Shown: in pieces, positions 50,380-59,503 of the stretch
Position numbering within the stretch: the first letter of the stretch is position 1
How the letters are laid out: each line of letters starts with the position of its first letter
Assembly (NCBI GenBank): GCA_964396385.1
Contig: CAYNFH010000004.1
Coordinates: 1-64,000, forward strand
Reading direction: 5' to 3'
DNA length: 64,000 nt
DNA from: CAYNFH01 sp964396385
GTDB taxonomy: Bacteria; Armatimonadota; Chthonomonadetes; Chthonomonadales; CAJBBX01
The notes under the pieces: generated by a model
The model's input: only the letters and a program-made list of their open reading frames with translations
The model's database searches: none
What the model was told of the DNA's origin: nothing
Program-made: the position numbers and the translations under genes

Positions 50380-51267
50380 CTAATCGTGGCTGGTAATGAT
50401 GTCCTGGGGCGTCCCCTGCTTGGCATTCATAAAGTTCGGGTCTAGGCTCTTGACGTGTCCGTCGAAGAAGCAAACGTTGGTTTTGCCGTGATGCCGACCG
50501 ACCGGGCGCCGGGCCTCCGGGCGCGATTTGTCGTCCCAGAAGCAGTTCTTATCGTAGGGGGAGCCGAAGCACCAGTCCACGCTGAACCCCTCCTTCCAGA
50601 CGCTGGGCTTGAACTGCCAGGGGCCGTTGCCCTTCCCATCGTGGAAGTGGGGATCCGCCTTGCCGTTGTAGGTGTACGCCGACCCGCCCATGCTGCTGGC
50701 ATCCGCGTAGGCGGCCATGTTCGCGACCGCGCGGATGCTGGCCTGCTTCACGCCCTCGTTGCAGCCGGCGGTACCGTTCCAGCCGGGGCACATGTTGATG
50801 TTCTGGCCGTAGCTGGTGGGGCCGAAGGTGGCGTTGGTGGGCTGATCCGGACAGGAGAGCACATTCATATTGCCGTATCCGGCGGGGTTGTACCACGGCT
50901 CGCCTACGTAGGTGCCGAAGAAGTTGCCGTTGCCGGAGGTCTCCCCGTTGCTGCCCGTGGCGGCGCCCAGCTTCTGGATGTAGGGCTGCAGGCAGACGCG
51001 CCACATGGTGGTGGAAGAGCGGGAGTGATCATTGGCGTCCCATCCCCAGCCGCAGGGATAGGTCTCATCGAAGTCCTGGAGGTACATATTGGTCGCCAGG
51101 CCTATCTGCTTGAGGTTGGATGTACAGGATGCGGCGCGGGCGGCCTCGCGAGCCTGCGCGAATACGGGGAACAGAATTGCCGCGAGGATAGCGATAATGG
51201 CGATTACTACGAGCAGCTCGATCAGGGTAAAGCCTCGCCCTGAAGTGCGACGTTGCGGTCTCAACAT
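50380..51267 (-). CDS. prepilin-type protein with H-X9-DG type C-terminal domain (paralogue)
   Basis: A 295-residue pseudopilin-like protein. GRGFTLIELLVVIAIIAILA (about residues 10-29) is the prepilin cleavage/methylation segment, then LFPVFAQAREAAR and ASCTSNLKQIGLATNMYLQD. The C-terminal TNVCFFDGHVKSLDPNFMN gives the H-x-DG-like end. ATG 51267 follows GGGAGGAG at an ideal distance. It is read from a strong promoter at 51382-51410 and begins the second prepilin-TPR-small membrane protein cassette. Sequence homologous to the product of 15725-16591. Confidence 0.9.
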   Translation of the reverse strand: MLRPQRRTSGRGFTLIELLVVIAIIAILAAILFPVFAQAREAARAASCTSNLKQIGLATNMYLQDFDETYPCGWGWDANDHSRSSTTMWRVCLQPYIQKLGAATGSNGETSGNGNFFGTYVGEPWYNPAGYGNMNVLSCPDQPTNATFGPTSYGQNINMCPGWNGTAGCNEGVKQASIRAVANMAAYADASSMGGSAYTYNGKADPHFHDGKGNGPWQFKPSVWKEGFSVDWCFGSPYDKNCFWDDKSRPEARRPVGRHHGKTNVCFFDGHVKSLDPNFMNAKQGTPQDIITSHD

Positions 51268-51381
51268 CTGGTTCTCCTCCCTGAAAGAAACAGCGAGACA
51301 CTGTCCGGGGCTGTGACACTGGACTGCCGGCACGTTTCGGCTCCTGCCGGAAGCCGTTCATTGCCGGGCCTACAACTCAGG

Positions 51382-51410
51382 ATAGTAGCAACTCCCACCC
51401 CCTTTGTCAA
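51382..51410 (-). promoter_or_regulatory. Strong sigma70-type promoter for the second prepilin cassette
   Basis: On the minus strand TTGACA (51405-51410) and TACTAT (51382-51387) are exactly 17 bases apart. The preceding TAAGATTCTTC matches the sequence in front of the promoter at 14557 with one mismatch. Confidence 0.85.
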
Positions 51411-51499
51411 GAAGAATCTTAAACCACTTTAATTGCAGGTTCGCGATCCGCACCCGGTTTCTCCTGCCGTTTTGATTATGTTTCCAGATTGAATCCGAG

Positions 51500-51922
51500 C
51501 TATGAAGGGGAGTCGGGTAGCGGGCCGAGGGGAGGGATATCAGCGAAGGGCGGGAATAGGTCCGGGCGGGCGCGGCCGCCGCGATGGTAGGTGATGATCC
51601 GGTTGACCTCCCCGGTTTCCTTGTCGTAGGCGAGCCAGACGCCTTCCTTGGTGCCGTCCGCTGAGTTGCCACGAATCGGGTTGTAGTAGCCCTCCCACTG
51701 CTTGTTGCCGTTCTCGTACCAGCAGGTGTAGAGGCCGGTATATTTGCCATCTACGAAGGTAGCCTTGCTCTTCTTGTTGCCGTTGGGCCAGTACTGGATC
51801 CAGCGTCCCTCCTTCTTGCCGGCGTGGTAGACGCCTTCGCTCATCTTGTTGCCGTTGGCGTAGTAGGAGACCCACGGCCCGTGCTTCTCCCCGTTCACGT
51901 ACTCCCCGTCACGCATGTGCAT
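51500..51922 (-). CDS. MORN-like repeat protein
   Basis: A 140-residue protein (ATG 51922, or 51916) built from repeats of about 23 residues with the pattern DG-x-Y-V-N-G-x-x-x-G-P-W and W/YYxNGNK: GEYVNGEKHGPWVSYYANGN, EGVYHAGKKEGRWIQYWPNG and so on. This is the MORN-2/YwqK-like type, which forms an elongated beta-sheet; roles vary (toxin immunity, membrane contact). There is no signal peptide. The Pro-rich C-terminus (PPLGPLPDSPS) is likely disordered. It follows the 531-residue gene by 18 bases. Confidence 0.82.
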   Translation of the reverse strand: MHMRDGEYVNGEKHGPWVSYYANGNKMSEGVYHAGKKEGRWIQYWPNGNKKSKATFVDGKYTGLYTCWYENGNKQWEGYYNPIRGNSADGTKEGVWLAYDKETGEVNRIITYHRGGRARPDLFPPFADIPPLGPLPDSPS

Positions 51923-51940
51923 CCCTGTCAGCCAGTCCCA

Positions 51941-53536
51941 TTAGCGCTGAAGCCTTCTTCGGATCGAAGCGATCTCCTGGTCTAGCCGCTCGACGGGCTG
52001 ATTCAGCTCAAACTTGAGTCCGGGCCGTGAGGAGGAGATTGCCTGCGCCGCCGCGTCGCAGACGCGAACATGGACCGTCCGTTCTCCACCGTTCTGTGTG
52101 AGCCGGTGATAGTCGCCCGGTATATCGCGCTTGTCTACAAGGAGGGGAGCGAGGATGCTTTCGCCCCATCGGGCGTTTGCCGCTTCCAGGGCGGAGCAGA
52201 CGGTCCGGATTCTGCTGGGATTGCTCTGATTTATGTAGCTCACGAAGATCGGTCTCGCGTCTGCGCGCCAGTAGCTCGCCAGAGCGGTCAGAATAGTGTA
52301 AGCATCATAGTACTCAGCGCCCGTTGACGGCTTGTTCGACTCGAGTACCGTTTCGATGCACGGAGCGAGCGCGGACCGGAAGGATGGCCCCACGCCACGT
52401 AAAGCCGCCGCCATGATTTCGGGATCGCTGGTGCGCCGGACTATGCACCGCATCTCCGACTGGATGCGGGGGTCGGGACACCAGGAGACGGCTTTGATGA
52501 AATTGTCCGTCCGGACCCCGCTCGCCAGTTCAGGATTTTCCCACACCGTCATCTGTCCATTTCTTACCAGGACTCCTCCGGCGGGACCAGTGCCGTCGGG
52601 GCGCAGGGAATGGAGTCTTGTGGCAATGAAGGCAGCAGTCTCTTTCGGGAAGTAGTACAAGAGGCGCAGTGCCGCCTCGCACTGCAGCCGGCTGCCAATA
52701 TCCCAGGCATCCAACGAGTAGCCGCTATACACGCCCCGGCAGGAGTAGTCGGTCAGGAGCGAGCGCAAGACGAGGGCAGTGGGTGTGCTGCTCGTCCAAG
52801 TCTCCGTCACCATCCGGGCCAAGCTCGGATCCGCTACCGGGCTGTTGATGACGATGATTGCCGTGGGCTGGTAGCGGACGGCAAGGTACCGGCGTCCCAC
52901 GATCTGCCCGATCGCGTTGAAGCAGACATCGCCGACTTTCACCTGGTAGGAGGTTAGCGGGTGCTTAAACAGATCCGACTCGTAGTCGCGTCCCCTCGAA
53001 CGTAGTCTCTGCTCCAACGGATTCGCCTCGTTGAAGTCCAGCTCGTCGGCAAGGCCCATACCCCCGATACCGAACTCGTGCTTGATCGTAAGCTTGGTCG
53101 GCGTTGGGTCATCAAGGTGTTTCAGGAGGAGCGGCAAGGCGCGCGGTCCGATCTTCACAAGCTTTACCAGCGCGCTGGACTGCTTCAGATTGTGTGCAGT
53201 GAGCAGCATCGCGTCGATGTGGTCGGAGTTTGGCACCGGGGCAAAACTGAACCCGGTCATCGTGGGCGAAAGGCCGTAGTCCGGGTTCGCAATGTCCGCT
53301 AGCCGGGCGATCAGAGCCTCAACGTAGCGCTCTTCATCTTGGGTGAGCGGATGCTCGGGGGGAGCCGGTATACGCAGCAGAGGCTGCAACCGAACCCTCG
53401 GCCGGATTCCTTCTGTGCACCCCGTTTCAAGCCCGCCCGTGCTTTGCAGAGGTGGATACAGCCTATCCGGGCGCGCAATGGCCGCGGTCGGTATGCACAA
53501 CGCCAGAAGGAGGCAGAAAAGCGGCTTTGCCTTCAT
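51941..53536 (-). CDS. secreted hypothetical protein, HEAT-like
   Basis: A 531-residue protein with a signal peptide (1-21, LFCLLLALCIPTAAIA). The mature part is largely helical with segments like VKLVKIGPRALPLLLKHLDD and AALRGVGPSFRSALAPCIET, suggesting HEAT-type repeats. No catalytic motif is recognisable. It is between the 279-residue membrane protein (61-base gap) and the MORN-like protein, in one direction; the three may form an operon. Function unknown. Confidence 0.75.
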   Translation of the reverse strand: MKAKPLFCLLLALCIPTAAIARPDRLYPPLQSTGGLETGCTEGIRPRVRLQPLLRIPAPPEHPLTQDEERYVEALIARLADIANPDYGLSPTMTGFSFAPVPNSDHIDAMLLTAHNLKQSSALVKLVKIGPRALPLLLKHLDDPTPTKLTIKHEFGIGGMGLADELDFNEANPLEQRLRSRGRDYESDLFKHPLTSYQVKVGDVCFNAIGQIVGRRYLAVRYQPTAIIVINSPVADPSLARMVTETWTSSTPTALVLRSLLTDYSCRGVYSGYSLDAWDIGSRLQCEAALRLLYYFPKETAAFIATRLHSLRPDGTGPAGGVLVRNGQMTVWENPELASGVRTDNFIKAVSWCPDPRIQSEMRCIVRRTSDPEIMAAALRGVGPSFRSALAPCIETVLESNKPSTGAEYYDAYTILTALASYWRADARPIFVSYINQSNPSRIRTVCSALEAANARWGESILAPLLVDKRDIPGDYHRLTQNGGERTVHVRVCDAAAQAISSSRPGLKFELNQPVERLDQEIASIRRRLQR

Positions 53537-53596
53537 GTGGACATTCCCGGGCAGGACCTTGCCGTTAGACGGCGGCAGATTCAGATGCTTTACGCA

Positions 53597-54436
53597 TTAC
53601 ACATGCTCGTGGGGGCGGAGTAAGGCGAAGCTGTTATCCGAGCCGGCATTCAGCGCCGGCTGGAGCAGGGAATCGCGATCGTGGAGCGCCGAAGCGGCGC
53701 GCAGAAGGATCTCCCGGTGACGGTCCTGCTCCGCTCGGGCCTGCAAGATGGATAGGCAGTTCTGGGCCGCCAGCCGCACCTCCCGGCTATCGCGGGCGAT
53801 GCCACTGCCCTCGGCCAGAACCCGGACCGCGGCCACGGCGCGGCCATCGCCGACCCGCTTCAGAGCCGTGAGCGCCGCCAGCACCACGGCCAGCTTCCTG
53901 GCTCTGGTCATGGCCGCCAGGCAGTCCCGGTCGCTTTCCGTGAGGAGATGAGCGTCGGCCTCCTGGAGCTGAGGTAGCAGACGTAAGAGCGGCTCCTCGA
54001 CAATGGCGCGGACATCTCTCAGGCTCCAGCATTGGAGCAGGGGACCGACCGCGCGCTTATCGGCTACCGTGGCGAGGAGGCGTGCGGCCGGGTTGTGGAG
54101 CGTCGCGAACCACAAAACCATACTGGGAAGTATGAAGAAGCTTGTCCAGATCCAGTAGATCTCGTATTTTCTGTACGTGGAGTACCAAAAGGTCATCACG
54201 ATGAGCTTGGCACCGATACCTAACAGAATGAGTGCAAGCAGGGACCAGTAGATGTGGCAGGCGCGCCGACGCTTCCTGGCCGCCATCCGCAGCAGGTCCA
54301 TCAGCTCTGCGATGGCTTCCGGGCCCATGCCGCGGAGCTCCTGCTCGGATTCCTCCTGCCTCCCTCCAGCCGTACTCTCGGCCCGCTTGAGAAGCCGGAC
54401 AATCTCGTTTCGCAAACTCGCAGTGCCTGACTTCAT
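53597..54436 (-). CDS. membrane protein with HEAT-like C-terminal region
   Basis: A 279-residue protein: helical cytoplasmic N-terminus (about 1-58), two membrane helices (about 62-84 and 94-113, IYWSLLALILLGIGAKLIV), then HEAT-like repeats such as LAVVLAALTALKRVGDGRAV and VRLAAQNCLSIL. Likely a protein-interaction module at the membrane. No known family was recognised. It is the first gene of the small group transcribed towards the MORN-like gene. Confidence 0.72.
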   Translation of the reverse strand: MKSGTASLRNEIVRLLKRAESTAGGRQEESEQELRGMGPEAIAELMDLLRMAARKRRRACHIYWSLLALILLGIGAKLIVMTFWYSTYRKYEIYWIWTSFFILPSMVLWFATLHNPAARLLATVADKRAVGPLLQCWSLRDVRAIVEEPLLRLLPQLQEADAHLLTESDRDCLAAMTRARKLAVVLAALTALKRVGDGRAVAAVRVLAEGSGIARDSREVRLAAQNCLSILQARAEQDRHREILLRAASALHDRDSLLQPALNAGSDNSFALLRPHEHV

Positions 54437-54544
54437 GTAGGCTAACTCGCTCGATCCGCGCGCAGAATCCTTCTGCGCCGGCAGTGTGGTATTACTGGAA
54501 GAGGTGAATGTGGCAGCTAGAGTCTGAGGCGCCGAAGACCCCTC

Positions 54545-54646
54545 GCCGGGCTGAAACCCCGGCGCTATTGAAAGAGAACCCGGCTGAAGCCGGCTCCGCA
54601 GCCCGCCAGGGGTTTCCCTTCAATAGCACCGGGGTTTAGCCCGGTG
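54545..54646. repeat. REP/REPIN-like palindromic element
   Basis: Two outer hairpins, GCCGGGCTGAAACCCCGGC (54545-54563) and CACCGGGGTTTAGCCCGGTG (54627-54646), flank inverted copies of CTATTGAAA/TTCAATAG and a central CCCGGCTGAAGCCGGCT hairpin. The whole folds as one long dyad. This is unlike the heptamer elements and resembles REP doublets of other bacteria. It fills most of the 246-base gap 54437-54682. Confidence 0.7.
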
Positions 54647-54682
54647 CGCCGCAGGAACGCAAATGCCACTCCGCCCTGGCAC

Positions 54683-57238
54683 TTAAGGCGCTACACTGAA
54701 CTTGAGGCCGGTGGCGGGGGTGCCGTCGGGATTCGCGAAGCGCGCTACGGCCCCCCAGCCCTGGTTGTTCTGCGTCACCTTCAGCAGCAGCCGGTTCCAG
54801 CCGGCGTTGGCATGGACCTTCACCTTCTCCTGGCCGGGCGCAACAGCCCGGGCCGTGTTGTCCGCCGCCACCACCTCGCCGTTCCACCACGCCTTCACGC
54901 CATCGTCGCTGCCCAGCTCCAGCGTGAGGTCCCGCGCCGTCTCCGACCACACGTTGGTGCGCAGGTAGGCCACGCGCTGCTCTCCGCCCAGCGCCGCCAG
55001 CAGGTCCAGCAGCCACGGCTGGTCCGGCGAGCCGCCGACGGGAAGCAGCTTCCAGGGAACCTCCTTCTCATGCTCCGGCTGCTCCGGCGGGAAGGAGATG
55101 TCGAACAGCTTGCGGTAGTCCGCCCCTTGCTGCTGGTAGGCCGGCGAGTACTCCCACGCCATCACGTAATCGCCGAACTTCGGCAGCACGGCGAGCAGCG
55201 CCCCGGCCTTCTTGCGGGCGTCATCGGTGGTGCCGTTGGCGGCAATGGGTTCCAGCGCGGCCCGCGACTTCTCCGGCCAGGCGCCCAGCGTGGACTGCGC
55301 GATCTCCACCACTGCCGCCTCCGCCTCCGGGCGTACCTCGTTATCGGCCAGGAAGCCGGAGGCTGCCTGAAGCGCCCCCAGCGAATGGACCTTCTCCAGA
55401 CCGGAAAGGATGAGCCGCCGCTCCTCCGGCAGCTTCGCCAGGGAGCCTGCGGACTGGTAGAGCGCCAGGGCCTGGTCCGCCGGCCGCTGCTCATTGAGGC
55501 CGATCATCCGGATGTAGCCGCGCAGCGCGATGGTCCGCTCTTTGGCGTCCTGCGAGGAGCGCACGATACGGAGCAGGTCGTCCATGGGAGCGTCGGACTG
55601 CCACTCGGCTAATAGCCGGAGCGACGCGGCCTTCACCTCCGGGTGCAGGTCCGCCAGGCCCTGGCGCAGCGCCTCCAGGGCGTTCGGGCCGCCCACCTGC
55701 GCGAGCACAGCCAGTAGGTCGACTCGGTCGGCCGGATCCTTGGCGGCGCTCTCTTTCTGCAGCAGCGCGCCGGTCCGCTGCGACTCGTCGGCGCCCCGCC
55801 GCGCGACCTCGGCGGCAGTTTCGATGGCCTCGTCCCGCTCCCCGGCGGGCCGTGAAAGCAGCAGGTCCAGGATGGCCGGCAGGTCGCCCGGCGAGGCGGT
55901 GTCCCGCAGGACCTGGAGCGCCGCCGCGCTTACCTCCGGCTGGGTGCTCCCCGCCTCCTTCAGGAGCGTCGGTACCGCGCCGGGCGCGCCGCGGTCACCC
56001 AGCGCCTGAATGGCGGCTACCTGAGCTGGCGGTTGCTGCGATTCCAACGCTGCCAAGAGCTTTGCGTCTACTCCTCGTCCCCTCAGCTCCGCCAAGCTCG
56101 CGCGCGCGGCGGCCTTCTCCTCCAGCGATCCCGCAGCGGCCGCGTTCAGCAGGGCCGGCACATCCTCCGCGCCCCCAACTGAACCTAACGCCCGGTAGGC
56201 GGCCAGGCGCACTGCGCTTAGCTTGCTCCCAGCGGCTGCGAGCGCGGCCGGCTCAGCGCGCGGGTCGCCGCGGTCCGCAAGTGCCGTGAGCAGGAGCGCC
56301 GTCCCCCGCTCGGAGAGCTTTGGCAAGACGTACGCGGCGCCCGCCATGATCTGCTGAATCGGCAGTTCGTAGAGGAGCGCGGCTGCCGCCTTCTGGCGAG
56401 GAGTGCCGTCCTCGCCGAGCGCCGCAAATAGGGGACCCATGCCCTGATCTCCCTGCGCCAGTACCAGCCCCCGCAGCGCGGCGGCCCGCAATACAGGCGG
56501 CGCACTGTCGGCGCTCAGGAGCGTGTAGATAGCTACGGCACGAGCGGAATCTCCGGCGGCCTGCCGGCGCGCCGCCCAGGCGGCCAGCGCATGGCCCAGC
56601 ATCAATCGCCGCTCCCCGCTCGCGGCCGTGTAAGCCTGCTTCAGCGGGGTGACCGTTGCCGGGGCAGCCAGCCTGGCCAGCCCTGCCGCCGCATCCTGCG
56701 CCTCGTTCGTGTCACTCGAATTCAGGGCTGCCGTCAGCGAGGGAATCACCCTCGCGTCTCCTCGGTCCGCCAGGGTGTCCGCTATCTCCACGCGGGAAAG
56801 TCCGGTGGCGTGCGGTAGTGCCGCAAGGAGCGCCTCGTTCACCGTGTTGCCTGGAATCCGAGCCAGGACCATGAGGGCACAGTGGGAGAGCTGCGCCTCG
56901 CCGAGCAGACCGGCCAAGACGGGAATCTGCTCGTCCGACGCGATGTAAACGAGCTCCCTGCAAACGAACTGTTTGGCGTCGAACGGCGCATCGGACTTCA
57001 GCACCTCCGCCAGCGCGCGCGCCACTTCCGGGCGCTTCGTTGGGTCCAGCCGAGCCTCCGCCACCCATTTGGCCGCGGCATCGAGCGCGCTCGCATCACC
57101 CCCGAAGCGATATGCTTCCACCCGCTGCACCAGGTCAACCGGCCTATCCTGGGCGGCGGGAATCGCGCAGCAGAAAGCAAGGAGGACCACGGACAGGACG
57201 ACGGAGGACGGGAGACGGAAGACGGACGGAGTTTTCAT
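54683..57238 (-). CDS. secreted HEAT-repeat protein
   Basis: An 851-residue protein. After the signal peptide (about 1-29) residues 30-690 are HEAT repeats with motifs like GDRGAPGAVPTLLKEAGSTQ and VGGAEDVPALLNAAAAG. The C-terminal domain (about 700-851), with GSDDGVKAWWNGEVV and GWNRLLLKVTQ, is a beta-sandwich similar to those attached to glycosidases and PA14-like proteins in planctomycetes. The ATG 57238 overlaps the oxidoreductase stop (ATGA). The signal peptide itself is written by repeat element Q (TPSVFRLPSSVVLSVVLL). Confidence 0.82.
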   Translation of the reverse strand: MKTPSVFRLPSSVVLSVVLLAFCCAIPAAQDRPVDLVQRVEAYRFGGDASALDAAAKWVAEARLDPTKRPEVARALAEVLKSDAPFDAKQFVCRELVYIASDEQIPVLAGLLGEAQLSHCALMVLARIPGNTVNEALLAALPHATGLSRVEIADTLADRGDARVIPSLTAALNSSDTNEAQDAAAGLARLAAPATVTPLKQAYTAASGERRLMLGHALAAWAARRQAAGDSARAVAIYTLLSADSAPPVLRAAALRGLVLAQGDQGMGPLFAALGEDGTPRQKAAAALLYELPIQQIMAGAAYVLPKLSERGTALLLTALADRGDPRAEPAALAAAGSKLSAVRLAAYRALGSVGGAEDVPALLNAAAAGSLEEKAAARASLAELRGRGVDAKLLAALESQQPPAQVAAIQALGDRGAPGAVPTLLKEAGSTQPEVSAAALQVLRDTASPGDLPAILDLLLSRPAGERDEAIETAAEVARRGADESQRTGALLQKESAAKDPADRVDLLAVLAQVGGPNALEALRQGLADLHPEVKAASLRLLAEWQSDAPMDDLLRIVRSSQDAKERTIALRGYIRMIGLNEQRPADQALALYQSAGSLAKLPEERRLILSGLEKVHSLGALQAASGFLADNEVRPEAEAAVVEIAQSTLGAWPEKSRAALEPIAANGTTDDARKKAGALLAVLPKFGDYVMAWEYSPAYQQQGADYRKLFDISFPPEQPEHEKEVPWKLLPVGGSPDQPWLLDLLAALGGEQRVAYLRTNVWSETARDLTLELGSDDGVKAWWNGEVVAADNTARAVAPGQEKVKVHANAGWNRLLLKVTQNNQGWGAVARFANPDGTPATGLKFSVAP
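57181..57231. repeat. Repeat element Q (GGACGGA units) coding the signal peptide of the HEAT protein
   Basis: GGACCAC/GGACAGG/ACGGAGGACGG/GGAGACGG/AAGACGG units in sequence. Read on the minus strand they give the hydrophobic leader of the HEAT-repeat protein. Confidence 0.7.
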
Positions 57239-58539
57239 GACACACCCCACGGCGCGCGGAGGCGGCGGGCGAAGAGACGGTCGGCGTCAGGGTCGTCCAC
57301 GAACCGCTCGTGCTCCGGGTCCCACTTCACGGGCCGGCCCAGCTCATAGGCGATGTTGCCCAGGTGGCACACGGTGATGGAGCGCGTCCCCACCCCGATG
57401 GGAGCGCTCACCGCGCCGCGGGTCTTGACCGCATTGATAAAGTCTGTGTGGTGGTTGTCCGCCGCGTGCAGGTGGATCTCGTCCGGCCGGATCTTCTGGT
57501 GTTTGAGGCTCTCCGGCCAGGTCTGCAGGTCGTACCGCCAGACGGCGACTTTCCCCTTCGTGCCGATGAACATTACGCCGTTGTCCTGACCGGATTCGCG
57601 CGCCAGCCGCTCCGGGTCCCGCATCACCAGCGCGCCGCTGGCGTAGCGGTAGGTGAGCACGGGCACGTCCTTGCCGTTGGGCGGGGCTATCTCCACGGGG
57701 CCGCTGTTGTCCATGCCGAGGCCCCACTGCGCGATGTCGAAGTGGTGCGCGCCCCAGTTGGTCATCTCCCCGCCGGAGAAGTCCCGGTAGGCCATCCAGC
57801 CGCCCACCATATCCGCGTTGTAGGGCCGCCACGGTGGAGGTCCCAGCCACATGTCGTAGTCGAGCCAGTCCGGCACGGGCTGCGCCGGCAGCCGGCAGTC
57901 CCTGTAGGCCACCGGTCCGCCTACGCCCACCAGCACCTCCTTCACGTCCCCGATGTAGCCGTTGCGGACCAGCTCGCAGGCGAACCGGAAGGCGTAGCTG
58001 GAGCGCTGCTGAGTGCCCATCTCGAAGACGATGCCGTACCGGCGCACTACGTCGCGCACGGCCAGGGCCTCCTGGATGGTGACGGAGAGGGGCTTCTCCG
58101 AATAGACGTCCTTGCCCGCGCGGGCGGCGGCCATAGTGATGTGCGGGTGCCAGCGCTCGCCCGTGGCGATGAGCACGGCATCCACGTCCGGCCGGGCCAG
58201 TACCTCCCGGAAGTCCCGATAGAGCGCGCAGCCGTTACTGCCGTACCGCTGGTTCACCAGGTTGCGGGCGTTCCCAGCGCGCTTCGCGTTCACGTCACAG
58301 ACGGCCACCACCTGCACGTCGTCCCGCCCGGTCATGCCGCCGGCCTGCGTCCAGATGCCGCCCACCACGTGCTGCGTTCCCTGGCCTCCCACGCCGATGT
58401 GCGCCAGGACCACGCGGTTGCTGGGCGCGACCTTGCCGCCGCGGCCGAGCGCGCTGGCCGGAACCACATACGGAAACGCGACGGCGGCTGCGGCGGCGCC
58501 TTTGAGGAATGCGCGGCGGGAGATGGTTGGAGAATTCAT
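57235..58539 (-). CDS. Gfo/Idh/MocA family oxidoreductase, Tat-exported
   Basis: A 434-residue dehydrogenase with a twin-arginine signal (TISRRAFLKGAAAAAVAFP). Rossmann loop VVLAHIGVGGQGTQHVVGG (residues about 43-61), VAVCDVN, then DVYSEKPLS with the family's Glu-Lys-Pro motif, and GGEMTNWGAHHFDIAQWGLG in the C-terminal domain. Exported members of this family act on sugars or cyclitols with a tightly bound NAD(P). It is coupled to the HEAT gene downstream and is divergent from the sugar isomerase at 58690, a common functional neighbour. Confidence 0.9.
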   Translation of the reverse strand: MNSPTISRRAFLKGAAAAAVAFPYVVPASALGRGGKVAPSNRVVLAHIGVGGQGTQHVVGGIWTQAGGMTGRDDVQVVAVCDVNAKRAGNARNLVNQRYGSNGCALYRDFREVLARPDVDAVLIATGERWHPHITMAAARAGKDVYSEKPLSVTIQEALAVRDVVRRYGIVFEMGTQQRSSYAFRFACELVRNGYIGDVKEVLVGVGGPVAYRDCRLPAQPVPDWLDYDMWLGPPPWRPYNADMVGGWMAYRDFSGGEMTNWGAHHFDIAQWGLGMDNSGPVEIAPPNGKDVPVLTYRYASGALVMRDPERLARESGQDNGVMFIGTKGKVAVWRYDLQTWPESLKHQKIRPDEIHLHAADNHHTDFINAVKTRGAVSAPIGVGTRSITVCHLGNIAYELGRPVKWDPEHERFVDDPDADRLFARRLRAPWGVS

Positions 58540-58689
58540 GCGGGTCTCCTCAAACTTGAGGCTGGATATGCAGGAAGATTCGTGATGCGATGCTCTGTTG
58601 CCTCCCTGGCGGTAGGGTTATGATCCGGCGTGCCGAAGGAGGTAAGGAGGCCGGCGAAGGCCACAGACTGGACGAGAGGAGTCACTGTC

Positions 58690-59457
58690 ATGGCAAAGAT
58701 CCCGATCGGGCTGCAGCTCTACTCCGTGCGCGGAGAGTGCGAAAAGGACCTCGCGAACGCGATCAAGCAGACGGCAGCCATCGGCTACGTGGGCGCGGAG
58801 CCGTGGGGCTACGGCGGCGATGCCCTGGAGTGGATGGGCCACAAAGCGCGGGACATCCGCAGGATGTATGACGACAACGGTTTGAAGTGCTGCGGCTTCC
58901 ATCTGCAGAGCAGGGCGCTCCAGGGCGACAACCTCCAGCGTACCGTGGAGATGAACCAGATCCTGGGCAACCGGTTCCTCATTATCGCCATGGACAAGAA
59001 CCGGATGAGCAGCCGGGAGGGCATCCAGGAGCTGGTGGGGATCCTGGAGAGCGCGGCGGACCAAGTGAAGCCGCACGGGATGTTCACCGGCTACCATGCC
59101 CACGGGTTCGACTTTGCGGAAGTAGATGGCCGGCAGGCCTGGGACATCCTCTTCACCAGTCTGCGGCCGGACATCATCATGCAGATGGACATCGGCAACT
59201 GCGTGAGCGGAGGCGGCGACCCCATTGCGATGCTGCGAAAGTTCCCGGGGCGGGCGCGATCCGTGCATCTGAAGGACTTCGGCGGACCTCCCGGATGCGT
59301 CATCGGCGAGGGCCAGGCGGACTGGCCCACCATCTTCGACCTCTGCGAGCGCACCCAGAACACGGAATGGTACGTGGTGGAGGAGGGCGAGGAGAATGGC
59401 CTCGGCTTCGATACCTCCCGCCGGAGTCTGGAAGCGCTGCGGAGAATGGGCAAGTAG
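58690..59457 (+). CDS. sugar phosphate isomerase/epimerase (AP endonuclease 2 fold)
   Basis: A 255-residue TIM-barrel protein of the xylose isomerase-like/IolE-type family. IGLQLYSVRGECEKD at the N-terminus, FTGYHAHGFDFAE, IIMQMDIGNC and VHLKDF give the metal-binding His, Asp, Glu positions. It acts on an unknown sugar or inosose. ATG 58690 is chosen; the upstream frame to 58630 lacks a ribosome site. It is divergent from the Gfo/Idh/MocA gene, with which such isomerases often form a pathway. A perfect palindrome follows the stop. Confidence 0.88.
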   Translation: MAKIPIGLQLYSVRGECEKDLANAIKQTAAIGYVGAEPWGYGGDALEWMGHKARDIRRMYDDNGLKCCGFHLQSRALQGDNLQRTVEMNQILGNRFLIIAMDKNRMSSREGIQELVGILESAADQVKPHGMFTGYHAHGFDFAEVDGRQAWDILFTSLRPDIIMQMDIGNCVSGGGDPIAMLRKFPGRARSVHLKDFGGPPGCVIGEGQADWPTIFDLCERTQNTEWYVVEEGEENGLGFDTSRRSLEALRRMGK

Positions 59458-59472
59458 TACGGAGGACGCGGC

Positions 59473-59496
59473 GACGCGGCGACGCGTCGCCGCGTC
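59473..59496. terminator. 24-base perfect palindrome between convergent genes
   Basis: GACGCGGCGACG followed directly by its reverse complement CGTCGCCGCGTC, 16 bases after the isomerase stop and 8 bases before the GH5 gene's end. The left side continues with another GCGGCGAC unit, so it looks like another tandem-unit element. It may act as a two-way terminator. Confidence 0.6.
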
Positions 59497-59503
59497 AGTC
59501 GGG

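Noticed and set aside
57310..58623. 437-codon open frame opposite the Gfo/Idh/MocA gene
   Set aside because: Shadow frame of a confidently assigned oxidoreductase.
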